Source of the DNA: Megalopta genalis
Lineage: Eukaryota > Arthropoda > Insecta > Hymenoptera > Halictidae
Reading direction: 5' to 3'
Length of the DNA stretch: 64,000 nt
Assembly: GCF_051020955.1 (NCBI RefSeq)
Contig: NW_027476469.1
Span: 1-64,000 of the forward strand
Shown here: one piece after another, positions 41,933-55,969 of the stretch
How the letters are laid out: the number at the start of each line of letters is the position of its first letter
Numbering within the stretch: position 1 is the stretch's first letter
The notes under the pieces: generated by a model
The model's database searches: none
Seen by the model: the letters and a program-made list of their open reading frames with translations, nothing else
Told to the model about the DNA's origin: nothing
Position numbers and translations under genes: made by a program

Positions 41933-44900
41933 ATTTAACTTCTAATCAATCCGGAGTAGAAGGTTTAGCTTCAAATCCATGCGAAACAAATGATTTAGCT
42001 TCAAATACTTGCGACATAAATGAATAAGCTTCAACTGGAAGCGAAACATGCGAGTTAGGTTCTAATCTATGCGAAACACATGATTTATCTTCAAAGCAAC
42101 GCGAAGTAGAAGGTTTAGCTTCAAATCCATGCGAAACAAATGATTCTGCTTCAAATACTAGCGATAAGAAATGATTTAGCTCCAACTGGAAGCGAAACAT
42201 GCGAGTTAGATTCAAATCCATGCGAAACAAATGATTTAGCTTCAAATACTTGCGCTGTATATGATTTAGCATCAACTGGAAGCGAAACAATCGAGTTAGA
42301 TTCAAATCCACGCGAAACACATGATTTATCTTCCAAGCAATGCGAAGTAGAAGATTTAGCTTCAAATCCATGCGAAACAAATGATTTAGCTTCAAGTACT
42401 AGCGATATAAATGATTTAGCTCCAACTGGAAGCGAAACATGCGAGTTAGCTTCAAATCCATGCGAAACAAATGATTTAGCTTCAAGTACTTGCGATATAA
42501 ACGATATAGCTTCAAATGCATGCGAAACAAACGAGTTAGCTCACATTCATTCGAAACACATGATTTAGCTTCAAATCTACTCGAAGTAGAAGATTTAGCT
42601 TCAAATCCATGCGAAACAAATGATTTAGCTTCAAATACTTGCGATATAAATGATTTAGCTTCAACTGCATGCGAAACAATCGAGTTAGATTCAAATCCAT
42701 GCGAAACACATGACGAAGCTTCAAATCAGTGCGAGGTAGAAGGTTTACCTTCAGATCCATGCGAAACAAACGAGTTAGCTTCACAGTTATTCGAAACACG
42801 TGATTTAGATCCAAATCAATGCGGAGTAGAAGGTTTACCTTCAAATCCATGCGAAACAAACGAGTTAGCTTCACAGTCATTCGAAACACGTGATTTAGCT
42901 TCAAATCAATGCGGAGTAGGTTTATCTTCAAATCCATGCGAAACAAATGATTTAGCTTAAAATACTTGCGACATAGACGACTTAGCTTCAACTGGAAGCG
43001 AAACAAGCGAGTTAGTTTCTAACTCATGCGAAACACATGATTTAACTTCAAATCCACGAGGAGTAGAAGGTTTTGCTTCAAATCCCTGCGAAACAAATGA
43101 TTTAGCTTCAAATACTTGCGATATAAATGATTTAGCTTCAACTGGAAGCGAAACAAGCGAGTTAGTTTCTAACTCATGCGAAACACATGATTTAACTTCA
43201 AATCCACGCGGAGTAGTAGGTTTAGCTTCAAATCCATGCGAAACAAATGATTTAGCTTCAAATACTTGCGATATAAATGATTTAACTTCAACTGGAAGCG
43301 AATCAAGCGAGTTAGCTTCTAAACCATACGAAACACATGATTTAACTTCTAATCAATCCGGAGTAGAAGGTTTAGCTTCAAATCCATGCGAAACAAATGA
43401 TTTAGCTTCAAATACTTGCGCTGTATAAGATTTAGCATCAACTGGAAACGAAACAATCGAGTTAGATTCAAATCCACGCGAAACACATGATTTATCTTCC
43501 AAGCAATGCGAAGTAGAAGATTTAGCTTCAAATCCATGCGAAACAAATGATTTAGCTTCAAATACTTGCGATATAAATGATTTAGCTTCAACTGGAAGCG
43601 AAACAAGCGAGTTAGTTTCTAACTCATGCGAAACACATGATTTAACTTCAAATCCACGCGGAGTAGTAGGTTTAGCTTCAAATCCATGCGAAACAAATGA
43701 TTTAGCTTCAAATACTTGCGATATAAATGATTTAACTTAAACTGGAAGCGAATCAAGCGAGTTAGCTCCTAAACCATGCGAAACACATGATTTAACTTCT
43801 AATCAATCCGGAGTAGAAGGTTTAGCTTCAAATCCATGCGAAACAAATGATTTAGCTTCAAATACTTGCGACATAAATGAATTAGCTTCAACTGGAAGCG
43901 AAACAAGCGAGTTAGGTTCTAATCTATGCGAAACACATGATTTATCTTCAAAGCAACGCGAAGTAGAAGGTTTAGCTTCAAATCCATGCGAAACAAATGA
44001 TTCTGCTTCAAATACTAGCGATAAGAAATGATTTAGCTCCAACTGGAAGCGAAACATGCGAGTTAGATTCAAATCCATGCGAAACTAATGATTTAGCTTC
44101 AAATACTTGCGATATAAATGACTTAGCTTCAACTCCATGCGAAACAATCGAGTTAGATTCAAATCCACGCGAAACACATGACAAAGCTTCAAATCACTGC
44201 GAGGTAGAAGGTTTAGCTTCAAATCCGTGCGAAACAAATGATTTAGCTTCAAATACTTGCGCTGTATATGATTTAGCATCAACTGGAAGCGAAACAATCG
44301 AGTTAGATTCAAATCCACGAGAAACACATGATTTATCTTCCAAGCAATGCGAAGTAGAAGATTTAGCTTCAAATCCATGCGAAACAAATGATTTAGCTCC
44401 AACTGGAAGCGAAACATGCGAGTTAGCTTCAAATCCATGCGAAACAAATGATTTAGCTTCAAGTACTTGCGATATAAACGATATAGCTTCAAATGCATGC
44501 GAAACAAACGAGTTAGCTCACATTCATTCGAAACACATGATTTCGCTTCAAATCTACTCGAAGTAGAAGATTTAGCTTCAAATCCATGCGAAACAAATGA
44601 TTTAGCTTCAAATACTTGCGATATAAATGATTTAGCTTCAACTGCATGCGAAACAATCGAGTTAGATTCAAATCCATGCGAAACACATGACAAAGCTTCA
44701 AATCAGTGCGAGGTAGAAGGTTTACCTTCAAATCCATGCGAAACAAACGAGTTAGCTTCACAGTCATTCGAAACACGTGATTTAGCTTCAAATCAATGCG
44801 GAGTAGAAGGTTTACCTTCAAATCCATGCGAAACAAACGAGTTAGCTTCACAGTCATTCGAAACACGTGATTCAGCTTCAAATCAATGCGGAGTAGAAGG

Positions 44901-47827
44901 TTTATCTTCAAATCCATACGAAACAAATGATTTAGCTTGAAATACTTGCGACATAAACGATTTAGCTTCAACTGGAAGCGAAACAAGCGAGTTAGTTTCT
45001 AACTCATGCGAAACACATGATTTAACTTCAAATCCACGCGGAGTAGAAGGTTTAGCTTCAAATCCATGCGAAACAAATGATTTAGCTTCAAATACTTGCG
45101 GTATAAACGATATAGCTTCAAATGCATTCGAAACAAACTAGTTAGATTCACATTCATTCGAAACACATGATTTAGCTTCAAATCAATGAGAAGTAGAAGG
45201 TTTAGCTTCAAATCCATGCGAAACAAATGATTTAGCTTCAAATACCAGCGATATAAATGATTTAGCTTCAACTGGAGGCGAAACAAGCGAGTTAGCTTCA
45301 CATCCATGCGAAACGAATGATTTAGATCCAAGTACTTGCGATGTAAACGATATAGCATCAAATGCATGCGAAACAAACGAGTTAGCTCACATTCATTCGA
45401 AACACATGATTTAGCTTCAAATCTACTCGAAGTAGAAGATTTAGCTTCAAATCCATGCGAAACAAATGATTTAGCTTCAAATACTTGCGATATAAATGAT
45501 TTAGCTTCAACTGCATGCGAAACAATCGAGTTAGATTCAAATCCATGTGAAACACATGACGAAGCTTCAAATCAGTGCGAGGTAGAAGGGTTACCTTCAG
45601 ATCCATGCGAAACAAACGAGTTAGCTTCACAGTCATTCGAAACACGTGATTTAGATCCAAATCAATGCGGAGTAGAAGGTTTACCTTCAAATCCATGCGA
45701 AACAAACGAGTTAGCTTCACAGTCATTCGAAACACGTGATTTAGCTTCAAATCAATGCGGAGTAGAAGGTTTATCTTCAAATCCATGCGAAACAAATGAT
45801 TTAGCTTGAAATACTTGCGACATAGACGACTTAGCTTCAACTGGAAGCGAAACAAGCGAGTTAGTTTCTAACTCATGCGAAACACATGATTTAACTTCAA
45901 ATCCACGAGGAGTAGAAGGTTTAGCTTCAAATCCCTGCGAAACAAATGATTTAGCTTCAAATACTTGCGATATAAATGATTTAGCTTCAACTGGAAGCGA
46001 AACAAGCGAGTTAGTTTCTAACTCATGCGAAACACATGATTTAACTTCAAATCCACGCGGAGTAGTAGGTTTAGCTTCAAATCCATGCGAAACAAATGAT
46101 TTAGCTTCAAATACTTGCGATATAAATGATTTAACTTCAACTGGAAGCGAATCAAGCGAGTTAGCTTCTAAACCATGCGAAACACATGATTTAACTTCTA
46201 ATCAATCCGGAGTAGAAGGTTTAGCTTCAAATCCATGCGAAACAAATGATTTAGCTTCAAATACTTGCGACATAAATGAATAAGCTTCAACTGGAAGCGA
46301 AACATGCGAGTTAGGTTCTAATCTATGCGAAACACATGATTTATCTTCAAAGCAACGCGAAGTAGAAGGTTTAGCTTCAAATCCATGCGAAACAAATGAT
46401 TCTGCTTCAAATACTAGCGATAAGAAATGATTTAGCTCCAACTGGAAGCGAAACATGCGAGTTAGATTCAAATCCATGCGAAACAAATGATTTAGCTTCA
46501 AATACTTGCGCTGTATATGATTTAGCATCAACTGGAAGCGAAACAATCGAGTTAGATTCAAATCCACGCGAAACACATGATTTATCTTCCAAGCAATGCG
46601 AAGTAGAAGATTTAGCTTCAAATCCATGCGAAACAAATGATTTAGCTTCAAGTACTAGCGATATAAATGATTTAGCTCCAACTGGAAGCGAAACATGCGA
46701 GTTAGCTTCAAATCCATGCGAAACAAATGATTTAGCTTCAAGTACTTGCGATATAAACGATATAGCTTCAAATGCATGCGAAACAAACGAGTTAGCTCAC
46801 ATTCATTCGAAACACATGATTTAGCTTCAAATCTACCCGAAGTAGAAGATTTAGCTTCAAATCCATGCGAAACAAATGATTTAGCTTCAAATACTTGCGA
46901 TATAAATGATTTAGCTTCAACTGCATGCGAAACAATCGAGTTAGATTCAAATCCTTGCGAAACACATGACGAAGCTTCAAATCAGTGCGAGGTAGAAGGT
47001 TTACCTTCAGATCCATGCGAAACAAACGAGTTAGCTTCACAGTCATTCGAAACACGTGATTTAGCTTCAAATCAATGCGGAGTAGAAGGTTTACCTTCAA
47101 ATCCATGCGAAACAAACGAGTTAGCTTCACAGTCATTCGAAACACGTGATTTAGCTTCAAATCAATGCGGAGTAGAAGGTTTATCTTCAAATCCATGCGA
47201 AACAAATGATTTAGCTTGAAATACTTGCGACATAAACGACTTAGCTTCAACTGGAAGCGAAACAAGCGAGTTAGTTTCTAACTCATGTGAAACCCATGAT
47301 TTAACTTCAAATCCACGAGGAGTAGAAGGTTTAGCTTCAAATCCCTGCGAAACAAATGATTTAGCTTCAAATACTTGCGATATAAATGATTTAGCTTCAA
47401 CTGGAAGCGAAACAAGCCAGTTAGTTTCTAACTCATGCGAAACACATGATTTAACTTCAAATCCACGCGGAGTAGTAGGTTTAGCTTCAAATCCATGCGA
47501 AACAAATGATTTAGCTTCAAATACTTGCGATATAAATGATTTAACTTCAACTGGAAGCGAATCAAGCGAGTTAGCTTCTAAACCGTGCGAAACACATGAT
47601 TTAACTTCTAATCAATGCGGAGTAGAAGGTTTATCTTCAAATCCATGCGAAACAAATGATTTAGCTTCAAATACTTGCGATATAAATGACTTAGCTTCAA
47701 CTGCATGCGAAACAATCGAGTTAGATTCAAATCCACGCGAAACACATGACAAAGCTTCAAATCAGTGCGAGGTAGAAGGTTTAGCTTCAAATCCGTGCGA
47801 AACAAATGATTTAGCTTCAAATACTTG
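41933..47827. repeat. Large segmental duplication, right copy (partner 30,600-35,955)
   Basis: Second copy. Similarity ends near 47,829, where this copy has CTTGCGCTGTATATG and the left copy has CTTGCGATATAAATG. A further match, 36,275-37,500 to 47,847-49,072 at an offset of 11,572 bp, shows the relation continues after a 300-bp (10-unit) difference. Confidence 0.85.
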
Positions 47828-48644
47828 CGCTGTATATGATTTAGCATCAACTGGAAGCGAAACAATCGAGTTAGATTCAAATCCACGCGAAACACATGAT
47901 TTATCTTCCAAGCAATGCGAAGTAGAAGATTTAGCTTCAAATCCATGCGAAACAAATGATTTAGCTTCAAGTACTAGCGATATAAATGATTTAGCTCCAA
48001 CTGGAAGCGAAACATGCGAGTTAGCTTCAAATCCATGCGAAACAAATGATTTAGCTTCAAGTACTTGCGATATAAACGATATAGCTTCAAATGCATGCGA
48101 AACAAACGAGTTAGCTCACATTCATTCGAAACACATGATTTAGCTTCAAATCTACTCGAAGTAGAAGATTTAGCTTCAAATCCATGCGAAACAAATGATT
48201 TAGCTTCAAATACTTGCGATATAAATGATTTAGCTTCAACTGCATGCGAAACAATCGAGTTAGATTCAAATCCATGCGAAACACATGACAAAGCTTCAAA
48301 TCAGTGCGAGGTAGAAAGTTTACCTTCAAATCCATGCGAAACAAACGAGTTAGCTTCACAGTCATTCGAAACACGTGATTTAGCTTCAAATCAAAGCGGA
48401 GTAGAAGGTTTACCTTCAAATCCATGCGAAACAAACGAGTTAGCTTCACAGTCATTCGAAACACGTGATTTAGCTTCAAATCAATGCGGAGTAGAAGGTT
48501 TATCTTCAAATCCATGCGAAACAAATGATTTAGCTTGGAATACTTGCGACATAAACGATTTAGCTTCAAGTGGAAGCGAAACAAGCGAGTTAGTTTCTAA
48601 CTCATGCGAAACACATGATTTAACTTCAAATCCACGCGGAGTAG

Positions 48645-49422
48645 AAGGTTTAGCTTCAAATCCATGCGAAACAAATGATTTAGCTTCAAATACTTGCGGT
48701 ATAAACGATATAGCTTCAAATGCATTCGAAACAAACTAGTTAGATTCACATTCATTCGAAACAAATGATTTAGCTTCAAATCAATGAGAAGTAGAAGATT
48801 TAGCTTCAAATCCATGCGAAACAAATGATTTAGCTTCAAATACCAGCGATATAAATGATTTAGCTTCAACTGGAGGCGAAACAAGCGAGTTAGCTTCACA
48901 TCCATGCGAAACAAATGATTTAGATCCAAGTACTTGCGATGTAAACGATATAGCATCAAATGCATGCGAAACAAACGAGTTAGCTCACATTCATTCGAAA
49001 CACATGATTTAGCTTCAAATCTACTCGAAGTAGAAGATTTAGCTTCAAATCCATGCGAAACAAATGATTTAGCTTCAAATACTTGCGGTATAAACGATAT
49101 AGCTTCAAATGCGTTCGAAACAAACTAGTTAGATTCACATTCATTCGAAACACATGATTTAGCTTCAAATCAATGAGAAGTAGAAGGTTTAGCTTCAAAT
49201 CCATGCGAAACAAATGATTTATCTTCAAATACCAGCGATATAAATGATTTAGCTTCAACTGGAGGCGAAACAAGCGAGTTAGCTTCACATCCATGCGAAA
49301 CAAATGATTTAGATCCAAGTACTTGCGATGTAAACGATATAGCATCAAATGCATGCGAAACAAACGAGTTAGCTCACATTCATTCGAAACACATGATTTA
49401 GCTTCAAATCTACTGGAAGTAG
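48645..49422. repeat. 389-bp tandem duplication (two copies)
   Basis: 48,645-49,033 and 49,034-49,422 match at an offset of 389 bp, 13 units minus the one inherited 1-bp deletion (48,983 and 49,372). Each copy carries the in-frame stop AAACTAGTTAG (48,732 and 49,121) and the GATGTAAACG variant. Confidence 0.88.
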
Positions 49423-50199
49423 AAGATTTAGCTTCAAATCCATGCGAAACAAATGATTTAGCTTCAAATACTTGCGATATAAATGATTTAGCTTCAACTG
49501 CATGCGAAACAATCGAGTTAGATTCAAATCCATGCGAAACACATGACGAAGCTTCAAATCAGTGCGAGGTAGAAGGTTTACCTTCAGATCCATGCGAAAC
49601 AAACGAGTTAGCTTCACAGTCATTCGAAACACGTGATTTAGCTTCAAATCAATGCGGAGTAGAAGGTTTACCTTCAAATCCATGCGAAACAAACGAGTTA
49701 GCTTCACAGTCATTCGAAACACGTGATTTAGCTTCAAATCAATGCCGAGTAGAAGGTTTATCTTCAAATCCATGCGAAACAAATGATTTAGCTTGAAATA
49801 CTTGCGACATAAACGACTTAGCTTCAACTGGAAGCGAAACAAGCGAGTTAGTTTCTAACTCATGCGAAACACATGATTTAACTTCAAATCCACAAGGAGT
49901 AGAAGGTTTAGCTTCAAATCCCTGCGAAACAAATGATTTAGCTTCAAATACTTGCGATATAAATGATTTAGCTTCAACTGGAAGCGAAACAAGCGAGTTA
50001 GTTTCTAACTCATGCGAAACACATGATTTAACTTCAAATCCACGCGGAGTAGTAGGTTTAGCTTCAAATCCATGCGAAACAAATGATTTAGCTTCAAATA
50101 CTTGCGATATAAATGATTTAACTTCAACTGGAAGCGAATCTCGCGAGTTAGCTTCTAAACCATGCGAAACACATGATTTAACTTGTAATCAATCCGGAG

Positions 50200-52239
50200 T
50201 AGAAGGTTTAGCTTCAAATCCATGCGAAACAAATGATTTAGCTTCAAATACTTGCGACATAAATGAATAAGCTTCAACTGGAAGCGAAACATGCGAGTTA
50301 GGTTCTAATCTATGCGAAACACATGATTTATCTTCAAAGCAACGCGAAGTAGAAGGTTTAGCTTCAAATCCATGCGAAACAAATGATTCTGCTTCAAATA
50401 CTAGCGATAAGAAATGACTTAGCTCCAACTGGAAGCGAAACATGCGAGTTAGATTCAAATCCATGCGAAACAAATGATTTAGCTTCAAATACTTGCGATA
50501 TAAATGACTTAGCTTCAACTGGATGCGAAACAATCGAGTTAGATTCAAATCCACGCGAAACACATGACAAAGCTTCAAATCAGTGCGAGGTAGAAGGTTT
50601 AGCTTCAAATCCGTGCGACACAAATGATTTAGCTTCAAATACTTGCGCTGTATATGATTTAGCATCAACTGGAAGCGAAACAATCGAGTTAGATTCAAAT
50701 CCACGCGAAACACATGATTTATCTTCCAAGCAATGCGAAGTAGAAGATTTAGCTTCAAATCCATGCGAAACAAATGATTTAGCTTCAAGTACTAGCGATA
50801 TAAATGATTTAGCTCCAACTGGAAGCGAAACATGCGAGTTAGCTTCAAATCCATGCGAAACAAATGATTTAGCTTCAAGTACTTGCGATATAAACGATAT
50901 AGCTTCAAATGCATGCGAAACAAACGAGTTAGCTCACATTCATTCGAAACACATGATTTAGCTTCAAATCTACTCGAAGTAGAAGATTCAGCTTCAAATC
51001 CATGCGAAACAAATGATTTAGCTTCAAATACTTGCGATATAAATGATTTAGCTTCAACTGCATGCGAAACAATCGAGTTAGAATCAAATCCATGCGAAAC
51101 ACATGACAAAGCTTCAAATCAGTGCGAGGTAGAAGGTTTACCTTCAAATCCATGCGAAACAAACGAGTTAGCTTCACAGTCATTCGAAACACGTGATTTA
51201 GCTTCAAATCAATGCGGAGTAGAAGGTTTACCTTCAAATCCATGCGAAACAAATGATTTAGCTTCAAATACTTGCGACATAAATGAATTAGCTTCAACTG
51301 GAAGCGAAACATGCGAGTTAGGTTCTAATCTATGCGAAACACATGATTTATCTTCAAAGCAACGCGAAGTAGAAGGTTTAGCTTCAAATCCATGCGAAAC
51401 AAATGATTCTGCTTCAAATACTAGCGATAAGAAATGACTTAGCTCCAACTGGAAGCGAAACATGCGAGTTAGATTCAAATCCATGCGAAACAAATGATTT
51501 AGCTTCAAATACTTGCGATATAAATGACTTAGCTTCAACTGCATGCGAAACAATCGAGTTAGATTCAAATCCACGCGAAACACATGACAAAGCTTCAAAT
51601 CAGTGCGAGGTAGAAGGTTTAGCTTCAAATCCGTGCGAAACAAATGATTTAGCTTCAAATACTTGCGCTGTATATGATTTAGCATCAACTGGAAGCGAAA
51701 CAATCGAGTTAGATTCAAATCCACGCGAAACACATGATTTATCTTCCAAGCAATGCGAAGTAGAAGATTTAGCTTCAAATCCATGCGAAACAAATGATTT
51801 AGCTTCAAGTACTAGGGATATAAATGATTTAGCTCCAACTGGAAGCGAAACATGCGAGTTAGCTTCAAATCCATGCGAAACAAATGATTTAGCTTCAAGT
51901 ACTTGCGATATAAACGATATAGCTTCAAATGCATGCGAAACAAACGAGTTAGCACACATTCATTCGAAACACATGATTTAGCTTCAAATCTACTAGAAGT
52001 AGAAGATTTAGCTTCAAATCCATGCGAAACAAATGATTTAGCTTCAAATACTTGCGATATAAATGATTTAGCTTCAACTACATGCGAAACAATCGAGTTA
52101 GATTCAAATCCATGCGAAACACATGACAAAGCTTCAAATCAGTGCGAGGTAGAAGGATTACCTTCAAATCCATGCGAAACAAACGAGTTAGCTTCACAGT
52201 CATTCGAAACACGTGATTAAGCTTCAAATCAATGCGGAG
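50200..52239. repeat. 1,020-bp tandem duplication (two copies)
   Basis: 50,200-51,219 and 51,220-52,239 match at an offset of exactly 1,020 bp (34 units). Each copy has one 1-bp gain (50,406 and 51,426) and the first has one 1-bp loss (50,932), so the indels cancel. In the second copy the site reads GAGTTAGCACACATTC (51,952), a substitution on the already deleted form. Confidence 0.88.
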
Positions 52240-54539
52240 TAGAAGGTTTACCTTCAAATCCATGCGAAACAAACGAGTTAGCTTCACAGTCATTCGAAAC
52301 ACGTGATTTAGCTTCAAATCAATGCGGAGTAGAAGGTTTATCTTCAAATCCATGCGAAACAAATGATTTAGCTTGAAATACTTGCGACATAAACGACTTA
52401 GCTTCAACTGGAAGCGAAACAAGCGAGTTAGTTTCTAACTCATGCGAAACACATGATTTAACTTCAAATCCACGCGGAGTAGAAGGTTCAGCTTCAAATC
52501 CATGCGAAACAAATGATTTAGCTTCAAATACTTGCGATACAAATGATTTAGATTCAACTGCATGCGAAACAAACGAGTTAGCTTCACGGTCATTCGAAAC
52601 ACATGATTTAGCTTCAAATCCATGCGAAACAAATTATTTAGCTTCAAATAGTTGCGATAGAAATGATTTAGCTTCAACTAGAAGCGAATCAAGCGAGTTA
52701 GCTTCTCATCCATGCGAAACAAATGATTTAGCTTCAAATACTTGCGATATAAATGATTTAACTTCAACTGGAAGCGAAACAAGCGAGTTAGGTTCTAATC
52801 TATGCGAAACACATGATTTATCTTCAAAGCAACGCGAAGTAGAAGGTTTAGCTTCAAATCCATGCGAAACAAATGATTCTGCTTCAAATACTAGCGATAA
52901 GAAAGGATTTAGCTCCAACTGGAAGCGAAACATGCGAGTTAGATTCAAATCCATGCGAAACAAATGATTTACCTTCAAATACTTGCGATATAAATGACTT
53001 AGCTTCAACTGCATGCGAAACAATCGAGTTAGATTCAAATCCACGCGAAAGACATGACAAAGCTTCAAATCAGTGCGAGGTAGAAGGTTTAGCTTCAAAT
53101 CCGTGCGAAACAAATGATTTAGCTTCAAATACTTGCGATATAAACGATATAGCTTCAAATGCATGCGAAACAAACGAGTTAGCTCACATTCATTCGAAAC
53201 ACATGATTTAGCTTCAAATCTACTCGAAGTAGAAGATTTAGCTTCAAATCCATGCGAAACAAATGATTTAGCTTCAAATACTTGCGATATAAATGATTTA
53301 GCGTCAACTGCATGCGAAACAATCGAGTTAGATTCAAATCCATGCGAAACACATGACAAAGCTTCAAATCAGTGCGAGGTAGAAGGATTACCTTCAAATC
53401 CATGCGAAACAAACGAGTTAGCTTCACAGTCATTCGAAACACGTGATTAAGCTTCAAATCAATGCGGAGTAGAAGGTTTACCTTCAAATCCATGCGAAAC
53501 AAACGAGTTAGCTTCACAGTCATTCGAAACACGTGATTTAGCTTCAAATCAATGCGGAGTAGAAGGTTTATCTTCAAATCCATGCGAAACAAATGATTTA
53601 GCTTGAAATACTTGCGACATAAACGACTTAGCTTCAACTGGAAGCGAAACAAGCGAGTTAGTTTCTAACTCATGCGAAACACATGATTTAACTTCAAATC
53701 CACGCGGAGTAGAAGGTTCAGCTTCAAATCCATGCGAAACAAATGATTTAGCTTCAAATACTTGCGATACAAATGATTTAGATTCAACTGCATGCGAAAC
53801 AAACGAGTTAGCTTCACGGTCATTCGAAACACATGATTTAGCTTCAAATCCATGCGAAACAAATTATTTAGCTTCAAATAGTTGCGATAGAAATGATTTA
53901 GCTTCAACTAGAAGCGAATCAAGCGAGTTAGCTTCTCATCCATGCGAAACAAATGATTTAGCTTCAAATACTTGCGATATAAATGATTTAACTTCAACTG
54001 GAAGCGAAACAAGCGAGTTAGGTTCTAATCTATGCGAAACACATGATTTATCTTCAAAGCAACGCGAAGTAGAAGGTTTAGCTTCAAATCCATGCGAAAC
54101 AAATGATTCTGCTTCAAATACTAGCGATAAGAAAGGATTTAGCTCCAACTGGAAGCGAAACATGCGAGTTAGATTCAAATCCATGCGAAACAAATGATTT
54201 ACCTTCAAATACTTGCGATATAAATGACTTAGCTTCAACTGCATGCGAAACAATCGAGTTAGATTCAAATCCACGCGAAAGACATGACAAAGCTTCAAAT
54301 CAGTGCGAGGTAGAAGGTTTAGCTTCAAATCCGTGCGAAACAAATGATTTAGCTTCAAATACTTGCGATATAAACGATATAGCTTCAAATGCATGCGAAA
54401 CAAACGAGTTAGCTCACATTCATTCGAAACACATGATTTAGCTTCAAATCTACTCGAAGTAGAAGATTTAGCTTCAAATCCATGCGAAACAAATGATTTA
54501 GCTTCAAATACTTGCGATATAAATGATTTAGCGTCAACT
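52080..54539. repeat. 1,230-bp tandem duplication (two copies)
   Basis: 52,080-53,309 and 53,310-54,539 match at an offset of 1,230 bp (41 units, indels cancelling). Shared private marks are GAAGGTTCAGC, CACGGTCATTC, TCAAATAGTTGCG and the ATAAGAAAGGATTTAG form of the 1-bp gain (52,897 and 54,127). Confidence 0.9.
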
Positions 54540-55458
54540 GCATGCGAAACAATCGAGTTAGATTCAAATCCATGCGAAACACATGACAAAGCTTCAAATC
54601 AGTGCGAGGTAGAAGGTTTACCTTCAAATCCATGCGAAACAAACGAGTTAGCTTCACAGTCATTCGAAACACGTGATTTAGCTTCAAATCAATGCGGAGT
54701 AGAAAGTTTACCTCCAAATCCATGCGAAACAAACGAGTTAGCTTCACAGTCATTCGAAACACGTGATTTAGCTTCAAATCAATGCGGAGTAGAAGGTTTA
54801 TCTTCAAATCCATGCGAAACAAATGATTTAGCTTGAAATACTTTCGACATAAATGATTTAGCTTCAACTGGAAGCGAAATATGCGAGTTAGTTTGTAACT
54901 CATGCGAAACACATGATTTAACTTCAAATCCACGCGGAGTAGAAGGTTTAGCTTCAAATCCATGCGAAACAAATGATTTAGCTTCAAATACTTGCGGTAT
55001 AAACGATATAGCTTCAAATGCATTCGAAACAAACTAGTTAGATTCACATTCATTCGAAACACATGATTTAGCTTCAAATCAATGAGAAGTAGAAGGTTTA
55101 GCTTCAAATCCATGCGAAACAAATGATTTAGCTTCAAATACCAGCGATATAAATGATTTAGCTTCAACTGGAGGCGAAACAAGCGAGTTAGCTTCACATC
55201 CATGCGAAACAAATGATTTAGATCCAAGTACTTGCGATGTAAACGATATAGCATCAAATGCATGCGAAACAAACGAGTTAGCTCACATTCATTCGAAACA
55301 CATGATTTAGCTTCAAATCTACTCGAAGTAGAAGATTTAGCTTCAAATCCATCCGAAACAAATGATTTAGCTTCAAATAGTTGCGGTATAAACGATATAG
55401 CTTCAAATGCATTCGAAACAATCGAGTTATATTCAAATTCATGCGAAACACATGACAA
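54409..55458 (-). other. Repeat-derived open frame (349 codons), not predicted as a gene
   Basis: With the minus-strand frame at 20,030-21,079 this is one of the two longest open frames. It reads as repeats such as L-F-R-M-D-L-K-L-N-H, the reverse-strand frame of the same unit, with no signal peptide or non-repeat start or end. It runs across two segmental-copy boundaries and ends where a 1-bp indel shifts the frame. Equivalent positions in other copies are broken, so length here reflects chance absence of indels. I rate coding potential as low. Confidence 0.8.
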
Positions 55459-55969
55459 AGCTTCAAATCAGTGCGAGGTAGAAGGTTTACCTTCAAATCC
55501 ATGCGAAACAAACGAGTTAGCTTCACAGTCATTCGAAACACGTGATTTAGCTTCAAATCAATGCGGAGTAGAAGGTTTACCTTCAAATCCATTCGAAACA
55601 AACGAGTTAGCTTCACAGTCATTCGAAACACGTGATTTAGCTTCAAATCAATGCGGAGTAGAAGGTTTATCTTCAAATCCATGCGAAACAAATGATTTAG
55701 CTTGAAATACTTGCGACATATACGACTTAGCTTCAACTGGAAGCGAAACAAGCGAGTTAGTTTCTAACTCATGCGAAACACATGATTTAACTTCAAATCC
55801 ACGCGGAGTAGAAGGTTTAGCTTCAAATCCATGCGAAACAAATGATTTAGCTTCAAATACTTGCGGTATAAACGATATAGCTTCAAATGCATTCGAAACA
55901 AACTAGTTAGATTCACATTCATTCGAAACACATGATTTAGCTTCAAATCAATGAGAAGTAGAAGGTTTA

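Noticed and set aside
54409..55458. A real 349-codon minus-strand gene
   Set aside because: It is the reverse frame of the satellite unit, crosses segmental-copy boundaries and is broken in paralogous copies. Overlapping open frames exist on both strands.
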